From Phialocephala subalpina (lineage: Eukaryota > Ascomycota > Leotiomycetes > Helotiales > Mollisiaceae), in contig FJOG01000004.1 in assembly GCA_900073065.1 (NCBI GenBank), forward strand, positions 2,075,604 through 2,139,603: 64,000 bases of DNA. Direction: 5' to 3'. Under the pieces are notes generated by a model that saw nothing but the letters and a program-made list of their open reading frames with translations, was not told the DNA's origin and made no database searches. Positions 33,380 to 42,913 of this stretch are shown here, one piece after another. Made by a program: the position numbers and the translations under genes. Position 1 is the first letter of the stretch. Each line of letters opens with the position of its first letter.

Positions 33380-35239
33380 ATGACGAGTCTTCTTCGAAAA
33401 CTCAAACAGTACCGCCTGACGCCTTTCGAATATACCGCCTTGAACGCCGGCGAGATACGACTCCTGCGTCTCCGGCCCTCGAGTGTCGGTACTCCATCTG
33501 GTAGTCTTATCACCATTAACTTGCAAGATTCCGAAGATGCAGGATTGATTTCATACGAGGCGCTTTCTTACGTTTGGGGCGTTGAGCCCCCGGATCGCTT
33601 CATCACTCTCGATAACGGCCGTTGTCTTATGATCAAGCCAAATCTCGAGGCAGCCTTGAAAGTCCTAAGCAAAGGAAAGACCGATCGGCTTTTATGGATT
33701 GACAGCATCTGTATCAACCAAGGAGACCTTGACGAACGGAGTAATCAAGTCCGTCTGATGAGGAAGATCTACCAGCAAGCTCAGAGGGTTGTGATATGGG
33801 TAGGGGCTGGCAAGAATTCGGCAACGGAGATCATAAATCGCTTTTCCGGGTTTCAGAGACAAGGCAAAGGTCATCAATGGCTCTCCCAGCATCTGGACAA
33901 CCCGAACAATCGTACAGAGACCCATAGACATCGATCACTAACCGCAGACTATTACGAAGTGGAACATGTCGACCATTCTGGAGGTCATTGGCCAGCGCTA
34001 GTCGAATTCTTTGATAGGGACTGGTGGCAACGAGTCTGGGTTCGGCAGGAGCTTGTCGTGTCCCGGGATGCTATCGTCATGTCAGGACCATTGAGCGTTC
34101 CTTGGACTGATGTTGCAGCCATTTGCCACTGGCTGAAGGTCTGGACACCAGACTTGGACGCGAAAACCAAGATACATGGCGGCCGTAATCGCAGCGGCGC
34201 ATACGCTGGAGAAGATCTCGAGTATTTCAAGCAGACCTTGAAGACGAAAGGGAAATTGGACTTCGAGGCTATGTTTTTACATGCGCGGAATTGCAAAGCG
34301 ACGGATCCTCGCGACAAGGTCTATGCTATTCTTGGTCTACTTGGAGACGATACCGAAGATATAGTCGTAGACTACTCGTTAAACATTGATGAGGTTGCTA
34401 AGCAGGCCTTCACGAAATTGGTTTCGACGAATAACCGACTGGAAGCACTGATATTCAGCCAGAATCCGAACCGCGAACAAGGAATTCCATCGTGGGCGCC
34501 CAATATCTGTTCACCTTTCAACATGCGCCCATCTCGTCTGAAAGGCCAGTCATCGTCATTGTATGCTGCAGCGAAAGGGTCTGTCGAGAAGTTCTCCTTC
34601 TTAGCGGACGGCATCACGCTCAGAGTAAAAGGTCTGATCTTTGATACCATCAAAGAAGTATCAAAACCAGTCCCTTATTCTCATGGAATGGCACTCATGG
34701 GTAATCAATTCGATCGTGTGATCTCGACATGGAGGCACCTACTTTTCACTTGGCTCGGTACCATGGACATCGATCAAAAGTACGAGTGTCTCATGCGAAC
34801 AATCACCTACGATCGAGACATCCGTGGCCGGAGAATGGGCTCGCGTGCCAACGGCTTGGACTGGGCTGCATTCTTCCGTTTCGAACATGATTTCGGGGCT
34901 CGGACTGAGTTCGAGTACCTGGCAGCGGCCGTTCACAGGAGCAATTTCGAGGGCGCAGAAACGGACGAGGCAGTAGACGCTTGGTTACGGTTGTGCAGTG
35001 AAACTGTTAGCAATAGGCGAATGGTACTGACTACCAACGGAAAGGTTGGGCTTGTGCCTGCAGAAACACAATCGTGGGATGTTGCATGTCTTATCATGGG
35101 ACTAGATGTTCCCTTTGTGCTTCGGAAAATAGGTGTGGATGTCTATGTTTTGGTGGGAGAGGCATACTTCTACGGAGCTATGGACGGCGAGGTTTTGGCA
35201 GGTGCTAATTTTGAAGCGCAAGATATTCTGCTTAAGTAG
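33380..35239 (+). CDS. HET-domain protein (HET-6 type), single exon
   Basis: Intronless, 619 aa, ATG at 33380. All HET landmarks are present: YEALSYVWGVEPPDRFITLD (~58), LLWIDSICINQGD (~105), QAQRVVIWVG, and WWQRVWVRQELVVSRDA (~210). ATDPRDKVYAILGLLGDD (~305) follows, as in most Pezizomycotina HET proteins. The C-terminal ~250 residues end with the variable region common to the HET-6/OR group (VDVYVLVGEAYFYGAMDGEV). HET proteins cause death of incompatible heterokaryons; the domain has TIR-like fold. No stop or shift, so probably active. A decayed C-terminal HET fragment of a different paralog lies 300 bp downstream on the other strand. Confidence 0.9.
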   Translation: MTSLLRKLKQYRLTPFEYTALNAGEIRLLRLRPSSVGTPSGSLITINLQDSEDAGLISYEALSYVWGVEPPDRFITLDNGRCLMIKPNLEAALKVLSKGKTDRLLWIDSICINQGDLDERSNQVRLMRKIYQQAQRVVIWVGAGKNSATEIINRFSGFQRQGKGHQWLSQHLDNPNNRTETHRHRSLTADYYEVEHVDHSGGHWPALVEFFDRDWWQRVWVRQELVVSRDAIVMSGPLSVPWTDVAAICHWLKVWTPDLDAKTKIHGGRNRSGAYAGEDLEYFKQTLKTKGKLDFEAMFLHARNCKATDPRDKVYAILGLLGDDTEDIVVDYSLNIDEVAKQAFTKLVSTNNRLEALIFSQNPNREQGIPSWAPNICSPFNMRPSRLKGQSSSLYAAAKGSVEKFSFLADGITLRVKGLIFDTIKEVSKPVPYSHGMALMGNQFDRVISTWRHLLFTWLGTMDIDQKYECLMRTITYDRDIRGRRMGSRANGLDWAAFFRFEHDFGARTEFEYLAAAVHRSNFEGAETDEAVDAWLRLCSETVSNRRMVLTTNGKVGLVPAETQSWDVACLIMGLDVPFVLRKIGVDVYVLVGEAYFYGAMDGEVLAGANFEAQDILLK

Positions 35240-35541
35240 TGGAACGAGTTTGTCAAAGAGACAGCAGGGCTGCTTTGGGGGCACTGGCGTTGAGTTCACG
35301 CTCTAGACGAAGCGGACCGGTAGGTACTTAGGAACTTTTTAGGATCACTACGAGCTTGTTCTGGCTCCCAGAGTATCGTGCACCAATTTCAAACACAAAA
35401 TCAAGGCATACACGAACGAGCAACTTGATCGCGAATCATCACTCTCTGATCCAATCCTTCTATTGCAACACTAAATCTACCATCCCATCACGCCTACTCA
35501 CCTTCTCACAATCCCCAGCAAAATCCTCACAAAGCAATTTG
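35240..35541. other. Spacer with further HET-like decay
   Basis: About 300 bp between the HET stop and the HET relic; likely eroded tail of that relic, no readable frame. Confidence 0.35.
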
Positions 35542-35700
35542 TCACAAAAACATGATGACCTTCTGATCTCTCACGACATACGGTTCCACCCCACCACGAA
35601 ACAAGCACACCAAAGCACCCACCTGAATATCCATCCTCCCTCGCCCGAATCTCGATGTCTTGGTGGTAAAATATCTCCTAGGTGAAACAGCAATGAAAAT
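35542..35700 (-). pseudogene. C-terminal fragment of a HET-6-type gene
   Basis: The minus strand reads SPRRYFTTKTSRFGRGRMDI followed by QVGALVCLFRGGVEPYVVRD and a stop (35542-35544). The intact HET gene at 45 kb has SPGRYFTTKTLKFGLGRLDV and RVGDLVCIFLGSEEPYILRE at the same place. No upstream part of the gene is found; 80 bp further starts a Tc1/mariner element, so the gene may have been cut or deleted there. Confidence 0.7.
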
Positions 35701-35778
35701 GGTTCAGCAAATCCACCAAGTTCGCATCACTCTCTTCAAAAGGGATGATGCTCCTCGTTGCCTGACCCCTACAAGGTA

Positions 35779-36907
35779 CAGTGCCGCGTCAGGAGTCTGA
35801 GCCAATTAAGCGAGAACGCGTAAAACGCGTTGACGCGTTTTTCTACTCCTTTCCTTCTACACAATAAATGCCACCTCAACGCACTCCTTTAGGCAATTCC
35901 TTTGGGAATAGGCAATTCAACTATGAACTTACTCCATATCAAAGAGGCATTGCTATTGGCATGCGCATAAAAGCCGCCAAAATCCCCGAAATCAAAGCTA
36001 CTCTAAATTGCTCCCGCGGAGCTATTCGAAGCACCTTCTCCCTCGCTCATCTACGCAATGATAGAGAATCCTAACCTTGAACCGGCGGACCGAAGTATTA
36101 TACCGAAGTAGACGAACGATTATTACTTCGATATGTACGCGCAAACCCGAAAGACAACTACTTAGACCTCAAAAAGAAGCTTGATCTCGGAATGAGCAAG
36201 TCTACGGTCGATCGAATTCTCAAAAAATATAGTATACACAATTAGAAAGCTAAAAGGCGCCCGTTCCTTACAGAGGAGAATGCGGCTAAGAGGTTGGCTT
36301 AGTGTTTGAAGAATAGGGGCAGAAACAAAGAGGAATAGGGAATGTTCATGTGGAGTGATAAGTGTTCAGTAGAGCGGGGGCGGGGGAAACAGACCGAATG
36401 GGTGTTCCGAACTGCCAACCAAGTATAGGATAAATCGATAATCCAAACTTACGATTGTCATAAGAATATAAAAGTTATAGTCTGGGGATGCTTTTGGGAT
36501 ACTAAGAGGACTAACCTTTATATTATAAACCGAGATTTCAAGTCTAAGAAATATGGATACTACGCTAACTCTTATTTGGAGGTTCTTAACGCAAAAATCA
36601 AACCAATAGTCTAATCTTTAGACCTTGGGTATATCTTTATGCAAGATAATGCCTCTATTCATCGGGCAATCAAAGTACGCAATTAGTTTGAAGAGAATAG
36701 GATTACGCAGATCGAAAACTAGCCTCCTTACTCTCCCGATTTGAACCCGATCGAGCATATTTAGTGGGAACTCAAAAAGAGAGTTTTTGAGATGTTTCTA
36801 GAGATTGCAACGGATAAAAGTAAGAGTAAACATGCAAGACAACAACTTGAAAGTGCTCTACAAGCAGTATGGGATACAATAGACAAGGAAGTCTTTAATA
36901 ATTTAAG
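35779..36907 (+). mobile_element. Tc1/mariner-type element, RIP-mutated, right end lost in assembly gap
   Basis: Begins with CAGTGCCGCGTCAGGAGTCT right after a TA dinucleotide (35777-35778), as Tc1/mariner elements do, and runs into the run of N at 36908. The plus strand holds a transposase with many TAG/TAA codons. Its HTH part is MPPQRTPLGNSFGNRQFNYE to ATLNCSRGAIRST. The catalytic region has FMWSDKCSVERGRG, YIFMQDNASIHRAIKV and PPYSPDLNPIEHI. The stop codons are mainly where Trp or Gln codons would be expected (for example EHI*WELKK). The right terminal repeat cannot be seen. Confidence 0.85.
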
Positions 36908-37361
36908 NNNNNNNNNNNNNNNNNNNNNNNNNNNNNNNNNNNNNNNNNNNNNNNNNNNNNNNNNNNNNNNNNNNNNNNNNNNNNNNNNNNNNNNNNNNNN
37001 NNNNNNNNNNNNNNNNNNNNNNNNNNNNNNNNNNNNNNNNNNNNNNNNNNNNNNNNNNNNNNNNNNNNNNNNNNNNNNNNNNNNNNNNNNNNNNNNNNNN
37101 NNNNNNNNNNNNNNNNNNNNNNNNNNNNNNNNNNNNNNNNNNNNNNNNNNNNNNNNNNNNNNNNNNNNNNNNNNNNNNNNNNNNNNNNNNNNNNNNNNNN
37201 NNNNNNNNNNNNNNNNNNNNNNNNNNNNNNNNNNNNNNNNNNNNNNNNNNNNNNNNNNNNNNNNNNNNNNNNNNNNNNNNNNNNNNNNNNNNNNNNNNNN
37301 NNNNNNNNNNNNNNNNNNNNNNNNNNNNNNNNNNNNNNNNNNNNNNNNNNNNNNNNNNNNN
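36908..37361. other. Assembly gap (454 N)
   Basis: Unknown bases. The Tc1/mariner element enters on the left and an NLR pseudogene begins on the right, so the gap is probably a collapsed repeat. True length unknown. Confidence 0.95.
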
Positions 37362-37380
37362 CCTCAATCTGCCTACAGAA

Positions 37381-39678
37381 TCAGGCTACCAAACATATAG
37401 AGCCTATGGGAACTTCTTTTTCACATTCGAGTTGTTTTGGCACTGAGGACACAGGCGCCAAATCACTGGGAAGAATCGGGAACATTTCCTCGAAAATCAT
37501 TGTGGACGGGACCTTTTTTAGACATTCCGGGGGGTTGTCGTCCTCAATTATGTTGCCTCTAATTCTGGGAAATGCGTTGCATGGGCTGACAAAGAGACTG
37601 GAGGAGAGCATTTACCTGCTCTGGTCGGTGCTCATCCCGGAAGCGTTCGAGGTCTTGCTCGGCAGATATAGTGTTTGGGTGACCAGGTGGCAGGATCCTT
37701 TGCCTGACATATATGACCTCACGCTTGAGCCTCTTTGCTTCTTCGAATCGGCGCTGTCGCCACGGAACCTCGGACAAGTTGTCCTTCCAACGCACCGTCT
37801 CAACATCTTCGGCGCCGAGGATTTAAGGGCTCATTGTTAGCACTTCACGGAACATGTCCTCGGCTTCTTGAAGGTTGCCCCTGTCGTCCAATGTACATGC
37901 GATATTACCCATAGCAGACAAAATATACGGGATGTTTGTTCGGATATATCTCCTTGCTGGTACGTAGGACCTCTCGATATATCGATTCTGCCGAGACGAA
38001 GTCCCCTTTTTCTCTGATGACTGAACCGAGAGATTGCAAGCTTATTATAGTGCTGGGATCATTGGTCCTAGAACCACTTTGCCTAAATAAAGTGCTCTCT
38101 CTTGCAGCTTCCTTGCCTCTTCATAGAGGCCGAGGCGGTATAAGTCGCATCCAAGTAAGTTGGTGGTCGCGATGGTCTCTCGGTGCTTCTCCCCTTGTAC
38201 CATCTGCTGTTGTTTTAGTACTTCCTCATCAATCTGTCGCGCCCGCTCGAATTGACCACCATGACGAAGTATCGTTGCTTCAAAGATACCGCAACTTAAG
38301 ACCGTCTCATCGTCCGCCGTGAGGCTGCTGGCATGCCAGGCAGTGGCTTTCTCGGCAAACTATATAGCTTGGACATAGCAGCCTTTCCTGAAAAGATACC
38401 GGGCGTAACGGGTGGCTAGTGCGGCTTTTACTTGGACTTTATCTCCTGTAATTTCTTCGTGGCTTAAGATTGCCTCAACATGGGTGGAGTGCGTGTCGAA
38501 CAGGTCAAAAGCGCTTTTGTCAAAGTCATCTTCCCAGGGGAGGGTCTTATCGAGTTGGTCAAGACCTGCCTCGAGTCAGTAGCGCAAACTTCTCTGTTCT
38601 GTGAGATATTTCAAAACAATATGGCGAACCACGCTTTGGACGTCGAAGATGTCCTCTTTTCCATAAGAAGTGATGTAGCAATATCCTGTGAGGATCCTTA
38701 AGGCCTCGGTTCGGTCACTCTCCCGTGCTGTAAGAGCCTCCGAATGCAAGAATGCTCTCAGTATACCACGATTGGAGAAACAATACATAAATGACAATAT
38801 GTCTGCACTCTTGGGGTGTGTTTGTTGGAGTCGCTTTAACGAATTCATCAAAACATGTACAAGTGACTCATGAATTCCATCATCCTCGGTGCCAGACTTG
38901 GAGAGTCGTTCTTTGTCAAGAACTTCGCACAAATGTTCAGTTGCCGAACTTTCTGTAGAAAAGAAGGCTCGAAGGTACGCAGACACCGTATCGATTTGGC
39001 AGATATGTCTTCTCCGATTAAAACAATGGAAAGAGTATGATGATCCAATATGCGAAGAAGTCCTGTGATATCGGTATCATCTACTTCTGGTACATTTTTC
39101 TGTCCCAAGAGTGACAGGAGTAGCTTTCTGGAGTCAGATATGGGAAGACGATCAATTCTTTCGATATTCTTGTCACCAGCCAGCTTTACTGCCGTCCTCT
39201 TATTTGTTGTGATGAAAATGACATGTCCTCGAGCACTTCCAGGTATGAATTGAATGAGATTTTGGCCTAAAAGGATGCTTTCGTCATTTGCGTTGGTGAT
39301 AATCATGATCCAATCAATCGCATCCTAGGTAGCAAGCCATGATCTAACTTGTTCAGGATTGGTGCATCGACCGCCCGAGTCTGGATCTTCGATCTTCTGA
39401 TAGTCATGCATGAACGAGGCCCGAGTGCTGGCATCGATTAGAAAAGCCGAAGTCGCGGGCACCTTTTGTTGGAGGCGACGAACATACTCGAAGCGGAGGT
39501 ATGGTCGCGGGAAAGTAAGATTTGGGCAGAGCATATTCACCCTATTCCAGGTAAGCCCCATAAAGCGACTAGGCTGTGTGTTCCTTTCACTTCTAGTCTC
39601 AATTTCAAGGTGTGTAGCACGTCCTCTCTTCCAATGAAGGAATCTCCAAGCATATGAGGCTACTTGTCTTGATTTCAC
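37381..39678 (-). pseudogene. NB-ARC/TPR NLR-type gene, broken
   Basis: Read from right to left. FEYVRRLQQKVPATSAFLID is the segment after the P-loop of NB-ARC proteins, but the P-loop itself is not recognisable just upstream. After a stop near 39328 the NB-ARC core goes on: IMIITNANDESILLGQNLIQ, ARGHVIFITTNKRTAVKLAG and LPISDSRKLLLSLLG. A frame change near 38980 leads into ATEHLCEVLDKERLSKSGTE to LTGYCYITSYGKEDIF and a helical linker. Then come kinesin-light-chain-like TPR units (RFEEAKRLKREVIYVRQRIL; PGHPNTISAEQDLERF) broken by several stops. NB-ARC/TPR proteins are a major class of fungal NLRs thought to sense non-self. The left end meets the assembly gap and the Tc1 element. Confidence 0.8.
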
Positions 39679-40228
39679 GAAGGGTTAAGGTTTGGATAGG
39701 GGCAGATGCGTGATTCACTCTTTAAGCATGCTTATTCCTTTTGTTTAGAGGGATGTAGTTCACCAACGTTAGCATGGAGAAGAGACCTTTAAGGACAAGG
39801 AGCAGTACCCTCTTCCGGCTCGGTTGTTTGAGGGTTAGTCAACTGTCTTGATTTCACGAAGGGATAGGTTTTTCGATGGGGACAGATACCGGATGTACTC
39901 TTTAAGCATACTTATTCTTTGCGAGGGAGTAGTTAGGATTAGATAGCCGACAATGAATTGACAGCGTCATTCATGTTATTTGCATTCTCCATGTGCTAAG
40001 AACTTTGCTGTGACCTTGTGATTGCATAGATGGAATCCTTGAGATTGGGAAAGAGGAGTGAAGAGATGAAAGCCGGAAAGTGAGGAATCGAGTAGGCCTC
40101 CCTCACCCCTTCCCTCGAATACGGACCAATATGGACCAAGTTGCGAGCACGATTCACATCGAACGTTCTGACAGAACATATGAAGCACGTTACTTCAATT
40201 CTCCGGCCTGATAAACAATGCTCTCACA
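39679..40228. other. Intergenic, short direct repeats
   Basis: Two similar ~60-bp stretches (near 39663-39740 and 39843-39915: CTTGATTTCACGAAGGG... CTCTTTAAGCATACTTATTC-like) suggest a local duplication about 180 bp apart. No gene is seen. Confidence 0.4.
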
Positions 40229-40236
40229 CTTACAGC

Positions 40237-40706
40237 CAGGGTTAGGCAAATCGAAGTTGGACTTGAGTTTAACTCGGAATTGAACTTGGATATTTATGCC
40301 AAGTCTAATTCCAAGTCCGGGAATTCTTAAACTTACCAATCCAAGTTGACTTCCCAAGTTTAAGGATTTCTTTTCGGGTCTATTTTTGAGTACTTTCGCC
40401 CGGGAGTCTCGGGAAGAAAGTCCCATAACTCCTTTTACTTTTCATCCTTTTCGGACGAGAAATCGAGTTCGTTTGATACCCCAAATATACTTCTTTACTT
40501 TAAGTTATATTATAATAACTAGTGTTATCGCACGTAAAAGAAGTCGAGTTGAGAAATCCTCTAACACATAGAAGCAATTCCCGATTAGGCTGACTTGGAT
40601 CAACTTGGATATTTACATTCAAGTCTATCTAAAAAGTACTAAGTCCAAGTCTAAAGCTACTCAAAAACTCTTAAACTTGAGTTGGACTTGGACTTGCCTA
40701 ACGCTG
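40237..40706. mobile_element. hAT-type MITE (non-autonomous DNA element)
   Basis: A 470-bp element begins CAGGGTTAGGCAA and ends TTGCCTAACGCTG, inverted copies with one mismatch. It is flanked by a perfect 8-bp direct repeat CTTACAGC (40229-40236 and 40707-40714). An 8-bp target duplication and CAGGG-like ends are typical of the hAT superfamily. The inside has many CCAAGT/ACTTGG words in both directions and no transposase, so it depended on another element for movement. The perfect duplication implies a fairly recent insertion compared with other elements in the window. Confidence 0.75.
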
Positions 40707-41198
40707 CTTACAGCTGTTCGTTACATGTGATTTTTTTTCTGATTTCAAATTCATCAAACGAGTCGTTGCTTCTTTTCTGTGGGCACATCTGGGTCAGTAG
40801 GCCCGGAGCACTGGGAGTGCATAGCCACCTTGGTAATACATTTTGGCTAGAGACAGTTTCTCATTCTTCTAGTTCAAATATTCAAACACAAAGAATATAT
40901 ACAATGAGATTTTCAAACGCTTTTGCGACAAGTTTTACAATCCTAACTCTTTCTTTGTTTACCCAAGAACTTTTTCGAGAGTATCGATGACCTGCAAGAA
41001 AAAGTCTCAAGTCAGTGGTTCATGTATTCATTGTCATCAAAGAAAATAATCGGTTTCAAATGTATAGGAAAGAGATTTGGATAGATTTAAGAAAGCTAAA
41101 ATGCCCAAAATGCCAGTCTCGATATTGGCAAGCAACTCCTTTCATATCTCATACTTTCAAGTTTCTTACATCCTTCGAAATAATCATACTGACTGATT
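40707..41198. other. Intergenic with a signal-peptide-like short frame
   Basis: An ATG near 40902 begins MRFSNAFATSFTILTLSLFT, hydrophobic like a signal peptide, but the frame ends after 29 codons. It may be an exon of a small gene with the downstream frame, or chance. Confidence 0.25.
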
Positions 41199-41624
41199 TT
41201 GACAATGTTACAACATATCCTAGTCTTCACGCCTCACAAATGCTGGTTCTGTTTCCATACCAATATTTCATACCTTTCCACATGCAATTACTGTAACGGA
41301 GCAATAATGCCAACCCGCGATGGGAGCAGAAGGAAGCTTGAATGGACGGTCTTCTCATTTGGCTCATGCGCTTTATTCTCGGACAGAAGCCCTGTTTCTC
41401 ATTTCTCTGGTGCCATGGAGGTTTTCGACACGCAGGATAGAATTGTTATTCGTTTTGAAAATGAGCAAATAAAGTGTATGTTGGTCAGACACTCACAACA
41501 TGGAAAGACACTTTGTTCCGTCCAGAGGGATGGTGGAGAGGTGAGGACTGTAAACTGGGATGAAGTCGAGGATAATGAGCGAATGTTGCCCTTTCGTTTT
41601 GTGAACAAGAATCTGAAGTGGTAA
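41199..41624 (+). CDS. Hypothetical protein with two CxxC pairs
   Basis: Open frame of 141 codons. Near residue 15 it has CWFCFHTNISYLSTCNYC, two CxxC pairs 14 apart that could bind one zinc. A compact C-terminal part follows (FDTQDRIVIRFENEQIKCML, DEVEDNERMLPFRFV). Another CxxC (CPKCQSR) lies ~100 bp upstream in a different frame, hinting at spliced exons. The start codon context is poor and I recognise no family. It sits between a MITE and AT-rich decayed DNA. May be a fast-evolving small gene or a remnant. Confidence 0.3.
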   Translation: MTMLQHILVFTPHKCWFCFHTNISYLSTCNYCNGAIMPTRDGSRRKLEWTVFSFGSCALFSDRSPVSHFSGAMEVFDTQDRIVIRFENEQIKCMLVRHSQHGKTLCSVQRDGGEVRTVNWDEVEDNERMLPFRFVNKNLKW

Positions 41625-42913
41625 AGCAATAGCTAGTAAGTCAAATCTCTTTGAAACTTTTTTGATCTGTGGCTTAAGTATATATAGGAACTTCGACATG
41701 CTTTGTATTATAATATTATTTCTTTACTCGTTAGAAAATTAAATAATTATGGGTTGATTTTTGTTACAAATTTCAATTCGGATTTAGGTTAGGATTTTAC
41801 TTGAATATTTATTGGAATTACTTATTTTCTTTTTTCTTTTTATGTACAAACTACTAGGGATGGCTATTGGTCAGGAAAACTTTTGGGATCATCAATGGGT
41901 TCATAATAAAAAGTAAAAGAACCACATATAAGCCGGCCCCTAGCCAGGCCTAAGAGGAGAGGTCATTCTTGCATTTCCCCTTTGACAAGGATTGCAATTT
42001 AGAAACGGTACAGCTTATAGTCAGGCCTTCGGCCCGATTCCATAGCAATAAATAAAATTATCTACGTAAAAATAAAAAAAATAAAAAATTCTCTTTATTT
42101 CACTTTCGTTTAATATCTAGGGAAAGCTTCGAGAGAGAAGTTAGTGTTTAATCCGTAACTAACCTTATAAATTATTCTAGTTAAATATAAATGCTCTACG
42201 GAGGCTAAGGGTCTATAAATATAACTTTCTATTTATAACTATTAATTATAAGTTAATTAATATGGAAATAAATCTATATTTGACTTTTTAATTTCGGTAG
42301 ATTATCGAGATAAGCTCGATAAATCAGGAAAAAGTGCTCAAGTAGAGCATTAAATGGGTCCAAAATGCGTTTAATAAGGGGTTTGTTTACGTGGTTTGTG
42401 CCTTTCTCTCAAACTCTGGCTTTTGCCTTTGAGATTTCCATTCTCTGGTCTGGTCTGCATCTCTAGTCTAGTCTACATCTCTGGTCTGGTCTTTCTCTCT
42501 GGTCTGGTCTGCCTCTCTGGTCAGTCTCTCTCTCTAGTTTATTCTCCATCTCTTATTGCCCTGTAGTCTTATATAACTAACTTTGAACTTTAGTTATAAT
42601 TAACGCGAGTAAATCGAGTCGATCGAGTCAAAAACTGTATATAATGGAAAAGGCAGGAGATAGAATAGATAAGAGAGATGGAATATGCAGGAGAGAGATA
42701 GAATAGAGATAGAATAAGTAGGGGCAAAAAAAGGGCATTATAAAATATAGATAATAAATCTATATTCTTCAATTTATAGAGTGCACAATTTGGACTCGCT
42801 TTTTATTTACTTTTAGTCTATAATTTATAAAGTAGTTCTCTGTTTTTTTATATTCTCTAAGTCTATAATTTATAGACGTGGAATTGATAAATTTATTGAT
42901 TATTTCTATATAT
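41625..42913. other. AT-rich decayed region
   Basis: About 1.3 kb, very AT-rich, no coding frame. It contains the 18-bp tandem repeat at 42442-42532 and GAGAGATAGAATA-like runs to ~42720. Its base composition differs sharply from the neighbouring genes and fits RIP-eroded repeats. Confidence 0.6.
42442..42532. repeat. 18-bp tandem repeat, about five units
   Basis: Units start at 42442, 42460, 42478, 42496 and 42514 with consensus TCTCTGGTCTGGTCTGCA. The second unit differs from the first by three G-to-A changes, all at TG, the pattern RIP leaves on this strand. Confidence 0.75.
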
